A stretch of 64,000 nt of DNA from Schizosaccharomyces osmophilus (Eukaryota > Ascomycota > Schizosaccharomycetes > Schizosaccharomycetales > Schizosaccharomycetaceae): assembly GCF_027921745.1 (NCBI RefSeq), contig NC_079239.1, positions 3,189,501 to 3,253,500 on the forward strand, written 5' to 3'. Shown here one piece after another: positions 32,592 through 42,816 of the stretch (position 1 is its first letter; the number at the start of each line of letters is the position of its first letter). The notes beneath the pieces were generated by a model. That model searched no databases. It had not been told where the DNA came from and was given only the letters and a program-made list of their open reading frames with translations. The translations under genes were made by a program, and so were the position numbers.

Positions 32592-34354
32592 ATGTTTTGT
32601 TCAATCAGTGGAGAAACGCCGAAAGAACCGGTTGTTTCACGTGTTAGCGGTAAGAAAAATGACCCGTTGACTTTTTCTAACGCGTTTTGTAGGAAGCATT
32701 TATGAACGACGCTTAATAGAACAAGCAATTAATGAAACTTCCAAGGACCCTGTCACTCAGCAGGAGTGTTCGCTCGATGACTTGGTTCCTGTAAAAGGTA
32801 TGAGTTGCGCGATTTTGGATAAAAAACCAAATGGTGGAAACATGGGAGGAAGAATACTGAATGGGAAAGGATACATCAAACGCGTCCGCGGTTCTTCCTT
32901 GAGCCTAAAAGAAGGCAAAAGGAGGACGAATTTTCAAAAAAAGTTGCCTTTTGCATTTTCGATTCAAGGCGTTCTTTCTTCACCTATGCTTTTCCCTATA
33001 GATTCCTTGAAGACCTTCATTTAGATATATACTAACATTTCGTTTAGTACCCGACTTTATCAAGCCTCGTCCTCCTTCTGCGACTTCTTTGCCAGCCTTA
33101 CTTTCTTTGTTCCAAGAAGAATGGGATGCTTTGGCACTAGAGCAGTTCGATTTACGGAAAAAACTGAGTGAAACAAAGCAAGAACTTTCGACATCCCTTT
33201 ATTCACTAGATGCTGCTTTTCGAGTAATATCACGGTTGACCAAGGAACGCGATGAAGCAAGAGAAGCTTTGGCCAAGTTTTCCGATAACGTCTCTTCTAT
33301 GTCTCAGCCTGAAAATCTTGATGTAGAAATGAAGGACGGCAGCCAAGACACCAAAGCAAGCCTAAAATCTACAGTAGATGAAACTCTTAAGCAACTTTCC
33401 ACAAAAAGAAAGCAAACAAAATTACAACCTACTTGGGCAACTCCGGAGGTTCTTGAAAAACTTGCACATAGTTCACCGCTTCCTGTTTTACCTTCTGCTG
33501 AAAAGGATGTTAAAACTCTCTTAATTCCACGACCTGGAGGTACAGGCGTCTCTCTTTGCTTGGTTGATAGTCGCGTTTCTCTAGTTGATTGTTCTTCCAG
33601 CAAGCCCTTAAAATCCTTTGATTCATCTATAACCGCATGCTGCTGGTTGGATATTTCTAAAATTGCTCTTATGAACTCTGATACGAAGATGATTGAAGTT
33701 TATGATGTTCCTTCAGAAGTTGAATCAGTTTCTGAACCTTCATTTTCAATTCCTGTTGAAAATGAGAACGTAATGTTTTTATCTGCTCATTCAAGTGGAG
33801 AGTACATTGTTGCAGCTACGGACGCAACTTGTACTTTATATTCTATGAAAGAAAGTGTCTATTCTCTCAATATATCGGCTAAGATTACTGCACTTTCTTT
33901 TCACCCCGATGGACATATCTTTGCTGTTGGTTTAGAAAACGGTGAAATTCAATTCTTCGAGACAGCTAGTGGTGTTGTAGCTGCAAAATTCGGTCCTCAA
34001 GATGGTTCAATTGAGTCGCTGCAATTCGGTGAAAATGGGTACTGGCTGGCTGCAGTTGCTTCAAATGAAAAGGGAACCTCCATTTGGCATTTGGGAAAAT
34101 CCAAATTAGCTCACATGGTACCAACGGATGCCAGCACTACTGCAGCTGCGTTAGACATAACATGTCAACTTTTGGCATCTTCTGATGATAAGTATTTGTA
34201 CATTCATTCATTTGTTAAAGCCTCCAAGTCTTGGAACCTGGTGGGCAAGGTCGAAGCTTCTTTGGTTTCAAATTTAGCTTGGATAGAAGATCCACACAAA
34301 CTGGTCTACTCTACAAATCAAGGTTCTGTTTGTCTTTTGGAAAGTATTAATTAA
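32592..34354 (+). CDS. prp19: Splicing factor and U-box E3 ligase Prp19
   Basis: Prp19 is the scaffold E3 ligase of the NineTeen Complex, which activates the spliceosome. Three exons, 32592-32649, 32693-32797 and 33048-34354, give 489 residues (S. pombe about 488). The U-box opens at the N-terminus ([20 protein letters not shown], then [11 protein letters not shown]). A coiled-coil tetramerization region follows near 70-140 ([13 protein letters not shown]). Seven WD40-like blades fill residues about 190-489, for example [20 protein letters not shown]. The second intron, at 250 bases, is unusually long and contains an 8-base inverted repeat. All catalytic-face U-box residues that I can judge are present. 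Confidence 0.93.
32798..33047 (+). other. Long second intron of prp19 with inverted repeat
   Basis: The intron runs from GTATGA to CTAAC and TTTAG. GCAAAAGG (32915-32922) pairs with CCTTTTGC (32947-32954). It may be a splicing hairpin or a hosted RNA; no C/D boxes are seen. Confidence 0.45.
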
Positions 34355-34502
34355 TATGGCCTCTATAATAAATATCACTTAGAGACTGCAAGTCGTCCAA
34401 AATGCTCATAGTAAAACAAAATCAAAGCAATAGTTACGTTTAAGTAAAACATTCCTATATATAACGAATCGAAAAGCAAGTGAGGAATATTTAAGCAAGC
34501 TT

Positions 34503-34916
34503 TTAGCTTGCGACGTCAGAATTCATTTCATGAGATTCGGCTGTATTGTTAGCCAGGGAGCTTTTTACATCGAGTCCTATGTTTTGAAGTGAAGTCAGTT
34601 TTGTCTTTAGTTGCTCTAAATCTGTTTCGTTGTAGTGCAAACTTGGTACGGTGGTAGATGAAGAATTGCATAACCAGAACGATTTTAATTGCCTTGATAT
34701 ATCCAGTAGCTGTTCCACAGCACGAATCATCGAAAGAGTGTGACACTCAATTTGATATACCTCTGATGATACTGTATTTTTATCCTTTCCTTGGTTCATT
34801 GCAATATCTGCAATATCCTGAAATCGAGACAAAAGTGTTTGCGTAGCACCGTCTATGGAAGTATTGAGAGCATTTGTATGTTGAGTAAGTCGTCTTTGGA
34901 AGCTTTCCGACGACAT
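34503..34916 (-). CDS. med22: Mediator head subunit Med22 (Srb6)
   Basis: Med22 is a small helical subunit of the Mediator head that links activators to RNA polymerase II. The protein has 137 residues, equal to S. pombe within one or two. It begins MSSESFQRRLTQHTNALNTS with the family's first helix. The conserved part DIADIAMNQG and the hydrophobic heptads AVEQLLDISRQLKSFWL follow. The start is ATG 34916, with no intron. It converges on prp19 and is divergent from the NSRP1-family gene. Confidence 0.85.
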   Translation of the reverse strand: MSSESFQRRLTQHTNALNTSIDGATQTLLSRFQDIADIAMNQGKDKNTVSSEVYQIECHTLSMIRAVEQLLDISRQLKSFWLCNSSSTTVPSLHYNETDLEQLKTKLTSLQNIGLDVKSSLANNTAESHEMNSDVAS

Positions 34917-35283
34917 AATGAAATGAGTAGGACCCTTTCGGCGTACTTTACAAACGAACGCGATTAATGAATGAAGCTGTTTTACTTCCTATAACGCAAA
35001 ATCCGGCTGCCAAACTGTTACTAATTTGAATGCCTTTTAAAAGCAAAGTTTAATTTTATACAATTTGACGACAAAGTACTATGAGCTGTAAAACCTCAAC
35101 TACTCTTTTGGAAACGTTAGATATATGTTTCTCTTGCGGTACAACTTTCGCGTACAAATTTCTTAAAAGCTCCCAGTAAGGAATTTATATCTAATTCTTT
35201 TATTTATTATTTTTCTCTTGTTCAAAAGGTTTTGTTTCAGGTAAAACAAGAGCTACCAAATCTTATTTTTGATTCATTCCAAT
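34917..35283. other. Intergenic med22 / NSRP1-family gene, with possible leader intron
   Basis: A short frame starting at ATG 35081 (MSCKTSTTLLETLDICFSCG) reaches a GTAAGG donor near 35176, and a TTTCAG acceptor lies at 35235-35240. Splicing these would give a 32-codon upstream frame or a spliced 5' leader for the gene at 35284. No family is recognised. Confidence 0.35.
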
Positions 35284-36406
35284 ATGTCACATTCAGGTTT
35301 TCATTATGGGCTGAATTTAATGAAAAAGCCCAATCAAGGGAACAAAAATGCTAGAATAAACTTTATGGAAGAGGAAGAAGATTCTTCTGACGAAGAAGCT
35401 GTGCAGCCTTCCACTTTTCAGGCTGTTCAAGCGGTTCCAGTAGAGAAGCCTGAAAGGAAAGAAACTACAGAGAGCGATGCTTCAGGTATGTGCAAGTTAT
35501 CATTTCATTTTACTAATTGGCAACGCAGTTTATGGTTACGATGAATATTATGATTCTATGAAGAGTGCTGAGCGAGAACAACAGGAATTAAGAAGGGAGG
35601 AAGCACAAGAGCGACGCCCAAAATATATGGAAAAGCTTATTGAATCAGCTAAAACTAGAAAAAGAGATATGTTGATTGCTCGTGAGCGAGCGCTGCAAAA
35701 ACAACGAGAGTCAGAAGGTAATGATGGGTCTGAAAAGTTCGTCACAGGCAGTTATAAGTTGCACCGTGAAGAAATGGAAAAAGAAATTGAGGATAAGAGA
35801 AGAGAAGAGGAGGAGTTACAAGCTAAAAATTCCCGTGGTGGTGGTATGAAAGACTTTTATGCTAGTATGCTCGAGCAACAAGAGAAGGAGCATGAAAAAG
35901 CAATGCAAAGCACTGCATCACAAACCTCCAGCCAGCAACAGAATATTAGCGAAGAGAAATCCAACAAAGCTTCTTTGTTGGAGACTCAAAAGGCGGATAA
36001 ATCTCTTGAATTGAACGACAATAATGAAATTATTGATCAGAGGCATGTACTTTCAGCCGGTTTGAATATCCCAAAACCTCCGACTACGAAATCGTCTTTA
36101 CCAGCGTCTCGTGTCCCTACTGATGGGCCACGTCGAAATCAAGGGGCTTTTGAATATGAACCAAGAAAGAGCAGACATAATCTTAAAGGATCGAAAGATA
36201 TTTACTCTTTGGAGCAAGTTGGAGAACAAAAACGAAAGTACGAGGAGGAACAAAAGTTAAAGAAGGAAAAAGAAGAAGAAAAGCGAAGAGAAATTGCATT
36301 GAAATCTCATACGCCAAAGACAACGAGCCAAGATCAAGTTTTGTCTGCCCGCGAGAGATATTTAAAAAGAAAACGCGAAGCTGCCAAATCAGAAGGCGAT
36401 TCATAA
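35284..36406 (+). CDS. NSRP1/CCDC55-family nuclear splicing-related protein
   Basis: Nuclear speckle splicing regulatory protein 1 relatives are coiled-coil proteins that influence splice-site choice. Two exons, 35284-35485 and 35529-36406, give 359 residues. The family domain spans the exon junction and the long helix after it: VYGYDEYYDSMKSAEREQQE, then PKYMEKLIESAKTRKRDMLI and GSYKLHREEMEKEIEDKR. It ends in the conserved LSARERYLKRKREA. The apparent longer frame upstream begins with TTG; ATG 35284 is the real start. From memory it corresponds to SPAC29A4.06c. It converges on cam2. Confidence 0.85.
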
Positions 36407-36758
36407 AGAGTATATACCAAACCATTTCTTTTATATATTACAAAACTACAGGATTCCTGTGTCAATTTAGGTTATTGCTTGAAATGTTAAAAAGGTTAAA
36501 ACAAGGAATTATAATCATCTACACAAAGTATACATTTCAAAAAATTAAAAAGGTGATATGGAAACATAATTAATTGCCAATAAGAAAAGCAAAGGGACAG
36601 ATAGCATAAAGAAAAGTTCATAATTCATATAAATATAAATATGCAATCAATCGCACACGGAAGAATTTAAGGTAAAAAGACAAGTTTATAACGAAGGAAA
36701 AGTAAAAACGAATGCAAGCCTAGATCAGTAAGACACGCACCAAGGAGATTTTTGGTTT
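36407..36758. other. Convergent 3' region, NSRP1 gene / cam2
   Basis: 352 AT-rich bases of 3' flank on both sides. I see no gene. Confidence 0.5.
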
Positions 36759-37190
36759 TTACTTAGCCATGATGCGTTGCACGAATTCGTGATAATTGAA
36801 ACTACCTGAATTAGTAGGATCAGCTTCCTGGACCATCAGCTGGACTTCATGCTCAGGTAACTTTTCTCCTAAGGTCATCATGTACTCGGCAAATTTGGCA
36901 GTTTCGATGTAACCGCTATTGTCCGCATCAAAGACAGTAAAAGCTTTCACAAATTCTTCTTCAGATTCAGTCTCGTTTAATTTTAATTTAGCAAAATTTA
37001 TAAACTTCTTTTCATCAATAGCGTCACCGATCTCGCTGGATAACTTTGTTAATTCAGCATCTGAAACATTGATACCCAAGCTTCTTAGTACGGAGCCCAC
37101 ATGGCTTGAGGGAATAAGTCCATCTCTATCAATATCATATAGGGTAAATGCCTCTTTCATTTCATCCATCTGTTCTTTTGAAGGAGCCAT
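36759..37190 (-). CDS. cam2: Calmodulin-like myosin I light chain Cam2
   Basis: Cam2 is a calmodulin relative that binds the IQ region of the type I myosin Myo1 at endocytic sites. The protein has 143 residues, the S. pombe length. Four EF-hand positions can be traced, but their loops are altered. The first loop (DIDRDGLIPSSH) and third loop (DADNSGYIETAK) end in His and Lys where calcium loops need Glu. Calcium binding is therefore probably lost, as reported for this family. The open frame extends 65 codons upstream, but ATG 37190 fits the family start (MAPSKEQMDEMKEAF). Confidence 0.92.
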   Translation of the reverse strand: MAPSKEQMDEMKEAFTLYDIDRDGLIPSSHVGSVLRSLGINVSDAELTKLSSEIGDAIDEKKFINFAKLKLNETESEEEFVKAFTVFDADNSGYIETAKFAEYMMTLGEKLPEHEVQLMVQEADPTNSGSFNYHEFVQRIMAK

Positions 37191-38082
37191 CTTTCTATTC
37201 GTATACTTATTACGACTAAATTTCAAGTTCCTGAATCTGGAAACGCGATATATAAATAAGAACGTAAAGGAAATCCGATCAAGCTCTTTGAATAGGTAAC
37301 ACTTTCTGTTTCTACTGTTTAGAAGAAAGCTATAAGTTTCTGGCGCTAGTTGAGAGCAAGGTACGAAGGTGACGAAAATACCCAATCAAGGTAACATATA
37401 TGAGAGGTGTAAACAAACACGGAACTTTACTTCTATTTAAATGGTGTATTTACAGGTAAAACAAGTAGAAAGGAATGTATTTACTAATAATATAGAGCAG
37501 TTCAAAATTTAGAGAAGTCTTTTGTTGGTATTTTTCTTTCGGTACGCTGTAAAATGAGGGAATTGAAGGAAATGCTCAACAATTTCAATAGTAACGATTG
37601 AACAAACTAGTATGAAAGGGACTAGCAATTTTGAATAATAAAGCAAGCATCCATTAGAAGTTTTTTGAATTTTTGCAGAGGGAAAGATCGCACTGTGATC
37701 CTTGCATCGTAAATCCCATACAATACTATGCAGAGATTTATTGAACCCACATTCTACCACTTCAATAACAAAATATTAGAATCCCTAAAACAATATGAAA
37801 AGGAAAAGACGTCTTGAAATGCCCTAATTAAAAAAAATTCCTTTTTCTAAAAGAAACTCGTTTATTTACTAACGCAGTAATTAAAGAAGATTCTATTTCT
37901 CGTAAAACACAATTCCGCAGAAAGCAATTTCGGAAATTTAAATAGCGAGGAACAATGCGTCCGTGTTGACCATGGTAGTCACGACCTTACAACGACGAAA
38001 TATTTTCTGACGCCTGCCAACATCGCTGGTCTTAGGACAGATACATTAAAGAACCCGATTTTACCATCATTTCGATAGTAAA
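37191..38082. other. Divergent intergenic cam2 / cbf5
   Basis: 892 bases. A HomolD-like TAGTCACG lies at 37976-37983, about 105 bases before cbf5. An 83-codon minus-strand frame (37509-37760) shows no domain and is probably chance. Confidence 0.45.
37976..37983 (+). promoter_or_regulatory. HomolD-like box upstream of cbf5
   Basis: The octamer TAGTCACG resembles the fission-yeast HomolD element CAGTCAC(A/G), which replaces TATA at ribosomal and ribosome-biogenesis genes. Its distance of about 105 bases from the cbf5 ATG fits. One base differs from the consensus. Confidence 0.35.
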
Positions 38083-39537
38083 ATGGCAGAATCGAAATCA
38101 GAGACTGAATTTAAGATCCAGCCCGAAGCCATTTCGGCTAGCAAAATCAACACTGAAGAATGGCCTTTGCTGTTGAAAAACTTTGACAAGCTTCTTGTCC
38201 GTACTGGCCATTATACTCCTATCCCTTGTGGTAGCAACCCTTTAAAGCGCCCAATTGCTGACTATGTCTCCTCTGGTGTGATGAATCTGGACAAGCCAGC
38301 AAATCCATCTTCTCACGAAGTTGTCGCCTGGGTGAAAAAAATTCTTCGTGTCGAGAAGACTGGCCACAGTGGTACTTTGGATCCCAAGGTCACTGGTTGC
38401 TTGATTATTTGCAATGACCGCGCCACTCGTCTTGTAAAATCCCAACAAAGCGCTGGTAAGGAGTACGTCTGTATTTTGCGTCTTCACGATGCTATCGAGA
38501 ACGAGCGCAAGCTTGCTTCCTCTATCGAGACCCTCACCGGTGCCTTGTTCCAGCGTCCTCCTTTAATTTCCGCTGTTAAGCGTCAATTGCGTATCCGTAG
38601 CATTTACGAATCCAAGTTGGTTGAATTTGACGAAGATAGAAATCTTGCCATCTTTTGGGCCAGCTGTGAAGCTGGTACGTACATGCGTACCCTTTGTGTT
38701 CACCTTGGTCTTTTGCTTGGTGTTGGTGCTCATATGCAAGAACTTCGTCGTGTCCGTTCTGGTTGTTTGTCTGAAAACGACGACATCATTACCATGCACG
38801 ATATCTTAGATGCCCAATGGGTTTATGACAACACTCGTGATGAATCTTACTTGCGTCGTGTCATTCGCCCCTTGGAGTCTCTCCTTGTTGGCTATAAGCG
38901 TGTTGTCGTTAAAGACAGTGCTGTGAACGCTGTTTGCTACGGTGCCAAGTTGATGATTCCTGGCCTTCTCCGCTATGAGTCTGGCATCGAAGTAAACGAG
39001 GAAGTTGTCCTTATGACCACTAAGGGTGAAGCTATTGCTGTCGGTATTGCTCAAATGTCTACTGTTGAGCTTTCGACTTGCGACCATGGCGTTGTTGCCA
39101 AGGTGAAGCGTTGCATCATGGAACGTGATCTTTATCCCAGACGTTGGGGTCTTGGTCCTCAAAGCATGAAGAAGAAGAGTATGAAGAAGGATGGTAAGCT
39201 TGACAAGTTTGGCCGTCCCAACGAAAATACCCCTTCCGAATGGTCCAAGAGCTACATTGACTACAACGACCCTAATGCTCCTGCTGCTACTGCAGTGGCT
39301 GCCCCAACTCCAGTTCCCGAGGCTGTTCCTGAGCATGCTCCTGCCGTTGAAGCTGATGCCGAGAAGAAGGACGAGTCTTCTAAGAAGCGCAAGTCTGAAT
39401 CTGAAGACGATGACGCTGCCAAGAAGGAGGAAAAAAGACGGAAGAAGGAAGAAAAGAAGGAAAAGAAGGAAAAGAAAGAAGACAAGAAAGAGAAGAAGGA
39501 GAAGAAAGACAAAAAGGAAAAGAAAAAGTCAGAGTAA
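38083..39537 (+). CDS. cbf5: H/ACA snoRNP pseudouridine synthase Cbf5 (dyskerin)
   Basis: Cbf5 is the catalytic subunit of box H/ACA snoRNPs, which convert uridine to pseudouridine in rRNA and snRNA. The protein has 484 residues. The dyskerin N-terminal motif ([18 protein letters not shown]) leads into the TruB domain. There the catalytic aspartate is Asp100 in [11 protein letters not shown]. The catalytic block [12 protein letters not shown] and a PUA domain near 290-365 ([18 protein letters not shown]) follow. The C-terminal 100 residues start Ala/Pro-rich and end in a long KKE-repeat tail, typical of fungal Cbf5. There is no intron. Codon use is biased toward C-ending codons, as in highly expressed genes. 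Confidence 0.96.
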   Translation: MAESKSETEFKIQPEAISASKINTEEWPLLLKNFDKLLVRTGHYTPIPCGSNPLKRPIADYVSSGVMNLDKPANPSSHEVVAWVKKILRVEKTGHSGTLDPKVTGCLIICNDRATRLVKSQQSAGKEYVCILRLHDAIENERKLASSIETLTGALFQRPPLISAVKRQLRIRSIYESKLVEFDEDRNLAIFWASCEAGTYMRTLCVHLGLLLGVGAHMQELRRVRSGCLSENDDIITMHDILDAQWVYDNTRDESYLRRVIRPLESLLVGYKRVVVKDSAVNAVCYGAKLMIPGLLRYESGIEVNEEVVLMTTKGEAIAVGIAQMSTVELSTCDHGVVAKVKRCIMERDLYPRRWGLGPQSMKKKSMKKDGKLDKFGRPNENTPSEWSKSYIDYNDPNAPAATAVAAPTPVPEAVPEHAPAVEADAEKKDESSKKRKSESEDDDAAKKEEKRRKKEEKKEKKEKKEDKKEKKEKKDKKEKKKSE

Positions 39538-40100
39538 AGTTGCTGAAGGAGCGTGAATTTTCAATCACGTACAAGAATTGTTAATTCTATATTGTTTGGT
39601 TTAGGGGTCTTTTTTGGAAAATTCGCTTTTACAATCTTTCTAGCGATGTAAGTTTAATGGTGAAAAAACTTCTCCTTCTATAGCTTTTCTGTTTTGTCAA
39701 GATCACGAGGATCTTTTGTGTTTCTTATGCTCCTTTTGACTTATTAAAAAAGAAACATTTGAGTTAAACCTATTCACTAGTTATAATAACAATATTTGAA
39801 AGTTTTTGGATATTATACTTGGCATCCTTTGCGAAGGGCGTAGAGAATATGATCAAACGAACGACAAGAAAGATAATTCTTGTCAATAAGCCATATTAAA
39901 TTCTTTTATTCTTTAGTTTTTCATTTCTACAACTCAAGAAGGCATCATTCATTTCAGTCGGAGCACATCTATACATCCATTTAGCGTGTAGCGGTAGACT
40001 CCCCTATATATGGAAGGTGCTATTTACGCACTTTACGAACGACTTGGCAGGAGCAGCAATCATCTTTCTTTCAGATCTAAAATTGTGAAGGCTTAGTCAA
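39538..40100. other. Intergenic cbf5 / mitochondrial S9 gene
   Basis: 563 bases. A CTATATATGG run near 40003-40012 may be the TATA box for the next gene. I see no RNA gene or repeat. Confidence 0.45.
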
Positions 40101-40913
40101 ATGTTCCAAGCATTGACTCGCATAAAGGGTTTCCCAAGACTTCCTAAATACCCGGTGGCCCTGCCATTGACTCCAAAATGGAACTTTCGAGGGTTTCATC
40201 TTGTTCCGGAAAGCTCATCGTATTTTACGTCGAACGCGCGTTTTAATGAAGTTTGTTTGTATTTGGAAGATCTCCTAAAGTATGCTCCGAAAATATACGC
40301 GGAAGTAACCCCCGAAATACAATGGAAAACATTACGGCAATATCAAAACGACTTTTCAGATCCAAAAACGTCGAGAGTGGGCTATAGAAGGATTGTTGAA
40401 CTTCTTGATTCTCTGAATAAGATTTCTCCATCTTTTAGAACTGGATCGATTCAACAAGTGATTGATAGATTTACTCGTCCTTCTACCCAGGGACTTCAGA
40501 ATCAGAGGAAGGTTATGCCTGACGAAAAAGGCCTAGTTATGGCAACAGGAAGACGCAAAAGTAGTAAAGCAACAGTGAAGATTATTCGTGGGACTGGAGA
40601 AGTGTTCGTCAACGGTTTTCCCCTGGCCTCATACTTTCAACGCCTTGCACATCGACGACATGCCCTATATCCTTTGGTGGCTACCAACACTCTTACTAAA
40701 TACAATGTTTGGATGGTCGTCCACGGCGGTGGGCCGACCGGTCAGAGCGGAGCTATCCATTCAGCAGTATCAAAAGCCTTGAAGATTCACAATATTTTCC
40801 TAGAAGGTCCTCTTCGTGAAGCCGGTTGCGTCGAAAATGATAAGCGAAAGGTGGAACGGAAAAAGACTGGACAACCAAAGGCAAGAAAGAAGTATACCTG
40901 GGTCAAGCGTTAA
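40101..40913 (+). CDS. mrps9: Mitochondrial ribosomal protein uS9m
   Basis: This is a protein of the mitochondrial small ribosomal subunit. It has 270 residues. The N-terminal about 140 residues are a mitochondrial leader and a fungal extension (MFQALTRIKGFPRLPKYPVA, basic). The S9 domain starts near 150: GLVMATGRRKSSKATVKII, GTGEVFVNGFPLASYF and GGGPTGQSGAIHSAVSKAL. It ends with the diagnostic tail TGQPKARKKYTWVKR, where the final Lys-Arg reaches the P-site tRNA in S9 proteins. The start is ATG 40101, with no intron. Confidence 0.94.
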   Translation: MFQALTRIKGFPRLPKYPVALPLTPKWNFRGFHLVPESSSYFTSNARFNEVCLYLEDLLKYAPKIYAEVTPEIQWKTLRQYQNDFSDPKTSRVGYRRIVELLDSLNKISPSFRTGSIQQVIDRFTRPSTQGLQNQRKVMPDEKGLVMATGRRKSSKATVKIIRGTGEVFVNGFPLASYFQRLAHRRHALYPLVATNTLTKYNVWMVVHGGGPTGQSGAIHSAVSKALKIHNIFLEGPLREAGCVENDKRKVERKKTGQPKARKKYTWVKR

Positions 40914-41349
40914 AGCGGCTCTTTTTATTCAGTTCCTCCCTACTTATACCTACACTACAACACGTTTTCTCTGATCATTTCCCCTCTCCCTTTTCCTCTT
41001 TGTCATAACAAGAGGAAAGAAAATGTGCCGCTATCATGAATTTATTCACCCTCTTCTTGGACTTGTTCAAATTTCACCTCTGTTTTCATTACTATGAAAA
41101 AATTGTCATGCACTATTCAAATAATGCAGAATTTCATTTTTGTGAGTTTTTTTCTGCACTAAAACTCTTCATTTTCCTTTTCTCCCTCATACAACATCTA
41201 TTTCTTTTTTTTCCTTTTTTTATTTTCCGAGTGTTTATTTACTACTTTTTCGCGTTGCCACAACAACTAAAATTTGTGTCAACTTTTGCACCATAAAAGT
41301 TTTATTTAAAGGACTTTTCCCTTTTTTTTTTTACCACACAACTACCACC
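40914..41349. other. T-rich leader and promoter of eEF1B-gamma
   Basis: 436 bases, strongly pyrimidine-rich on the plus strand from 41160. ATAAAAGTTTTATTTAAAGG lies near 41292-41312 just before the gene. This is typical of strongly expressed fission-yeast translation genes. No gene is seen. Confidence 0.45.
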
Positions 41350-42816
41350 ATGTCTGTCGGTACTGTCTACGGAAATACTCTCTCTTTTCGCGTGGCTACT
41401 GCTATGTCTACCGCCGCTGTCGCCGGTATTAAGGTAGACAACAAGGAAGTTGCCTTTGGCGATTTCCCAGCTGACCTCGCTGCCAAATTCCCTCAGAAGA
41501 AGGTTCCCGTTTTCGTTGGTCAAGACGGTTACTTGCTTTCTCAAGCCATTGCTATTGCACTTTATTGTAAGTAAACACGTGTTTAAAGTCTCTTTTTAAG
41601 TAAATCGGTGATGAAAACCGAAGAAAACGAAAAGTTTTTGCGCGAGCAAAATTTTTGGAAGATTCCGAGAAGTTTTGTTTTATGATGAGAATAATTTTTT
41701 TACAGTTATCCCTGTCTAAAAAATAGTGTTGAGAATGGTAAATCTGAACATGCGTAAAAACTTTTTTGTTTTCCTTAAAAAACACTTTTTAAGTTTATAT
41801 TGGACTTTTTACTAACTTTTTTAGTTGCTTCTTTTGATAAGACCGGTGTTCTCCTTGGTCAAGCTGCTGAAGAAAAGGCCAAGATCTTCCAATATGTCTC
41901 TTACTTCAACACCGAGTTTGCAAGTGCTGGACTTCCCTGGACTCTTGGCCGTTTGATTGGACCCTACAACGCTAATGTTGAGAAGCAAGCTCAAGCCTCT
42001 GTCGCTGCTGAATTGACTGTTTTGAACGAATTGCTTGCTGACAAGACCTACCTCGTTGGCTCTCGTCTCACTTTGGCTGATGTCTTTGCTGTCAACTCTT
42101 TGAGCTGTGTCATTCGTTTTGTTCTTACCAAGAGCGAATTAGCCAAGTACGCTCATGTCCAACGCTACTACAGCACCATGTACCACCAATGTGGTTTGGA
42201 CAGCATCATTGGACCTCTCAGTTTTGTTGAGAAGATGCCCGAGATCCCTAAGCCCAAGGCTAAGGAAGAACCCAAGCCTAAAGAAGAACCCAAGAAGGAG
42301 CAAAAGCCCGCCGAAGCCGCCGCTCCCGCTCCTAAGCCTAAGCACCCTCTTGCTGCTCTCCCCAATGGTGAGTTGAACATTGAGGAATTCAAGCGTGTTT
42401 ATACCAACCAAGACACCCGTACTGGCTCTCTTCCTTGGTTTTTTGAACACTTTGATCCCGAGAACTACTCTGTTTGGAAGATTGACTACGCCTACCCTGA
42501 AGATTTGAAGCAAGCCGTCTTTATGACTTGCAACTTAATTGGTGGTTTCTTCCAAAGACTTGAAGCTTCTCGTAAGTTCATCTTTGGCTGCTGCTTGGTC
42601 ATTGGTGAGAACGGAGACAACACCATCACTGGTGCCTTCGTAATCAAGGGTCAAGATCACGTCCCTGCGTTTGAGGTTGCTCCTGACTGGGAATCTTACA
42701 GCTTCAGCAAGCTTGACGTTTCCAAGCCAGAGGACAAGGCCTTCATTGAAGACGCCTGGTCTTGGGACAAGCCTATGTTCGGCCGTGAAGTTGCCGATGG
42801 CAAGGTCTGCAAGTAA
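41350..42816 (+). CDS. Translation elongation factor eEF1B gamma subunit
   Basis: eEF1B-gamma is the structural subunit of the complex that reloads eEF1A with GTP. Two exons, 41350-41566 and 41825-42816, give 402 residues. A glutathione-transferase N-domain (residues 1-80, SVGTVYGNTLSFRVATAMST) is interrupted after IALYF by the intron. The C-domain follows to about 210. A Lys/Pro/Ala linker (KPKAKEEPKPKEEPKKEQK) leads to the EF1G domain (about 245-402), ending WSWDKPMFGREVADGKVCK. The intron, at 258 bases, is long and hosts a C/D snoRNA. Codon bias is extreme, matching high expression. Confidence 0.95.
41670..41763 (+). ncRNA. snR38: Intronic box C/D snoRNA, snR38 orthologue
   Basis: Inside the eEF1B-gamma intron lie a C box ATGATGA (41682-41688) and a D box CTGA (41744-41747). 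They are flanked by a perfect 7-base external stem, 41670-41676 with 41757-41763. Between them, CAGTTATCCCTGT (41703-41715) is perfectly complementary to the universally conserved ACAGGGATAACTG of 25S rRNA. A D'-like CTAA follows directly (41716-41719). The fifth base before it pairs with the middle G of GGG, which is G2815 in S. cerevisiae numbering. In S. cerevisiae, snR38 directs Gm2815 and lies in the TEF4 intron, the gene for the same protein, so host, guide and target all agree. The mature RNA is likely about 41677-41756. Confidence 0.88.

Noticed and set aside
37191-37385. 65-codon upstream extension of the cam2 frame
   Set aside because: Cam2 relatives start at MAPSKEQ-like sequence; the extension has no calmodulin similarity.
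41608-41614. GTGATGA as the C box of the intronic snoRNA
   Set aside because: It would make the RNA over 140 nt and lacks a terminal stem; the ATGATGA at 41682 fits guide, D box and stem better. It sits in its own small hairpin TCGGT/ACCGA.
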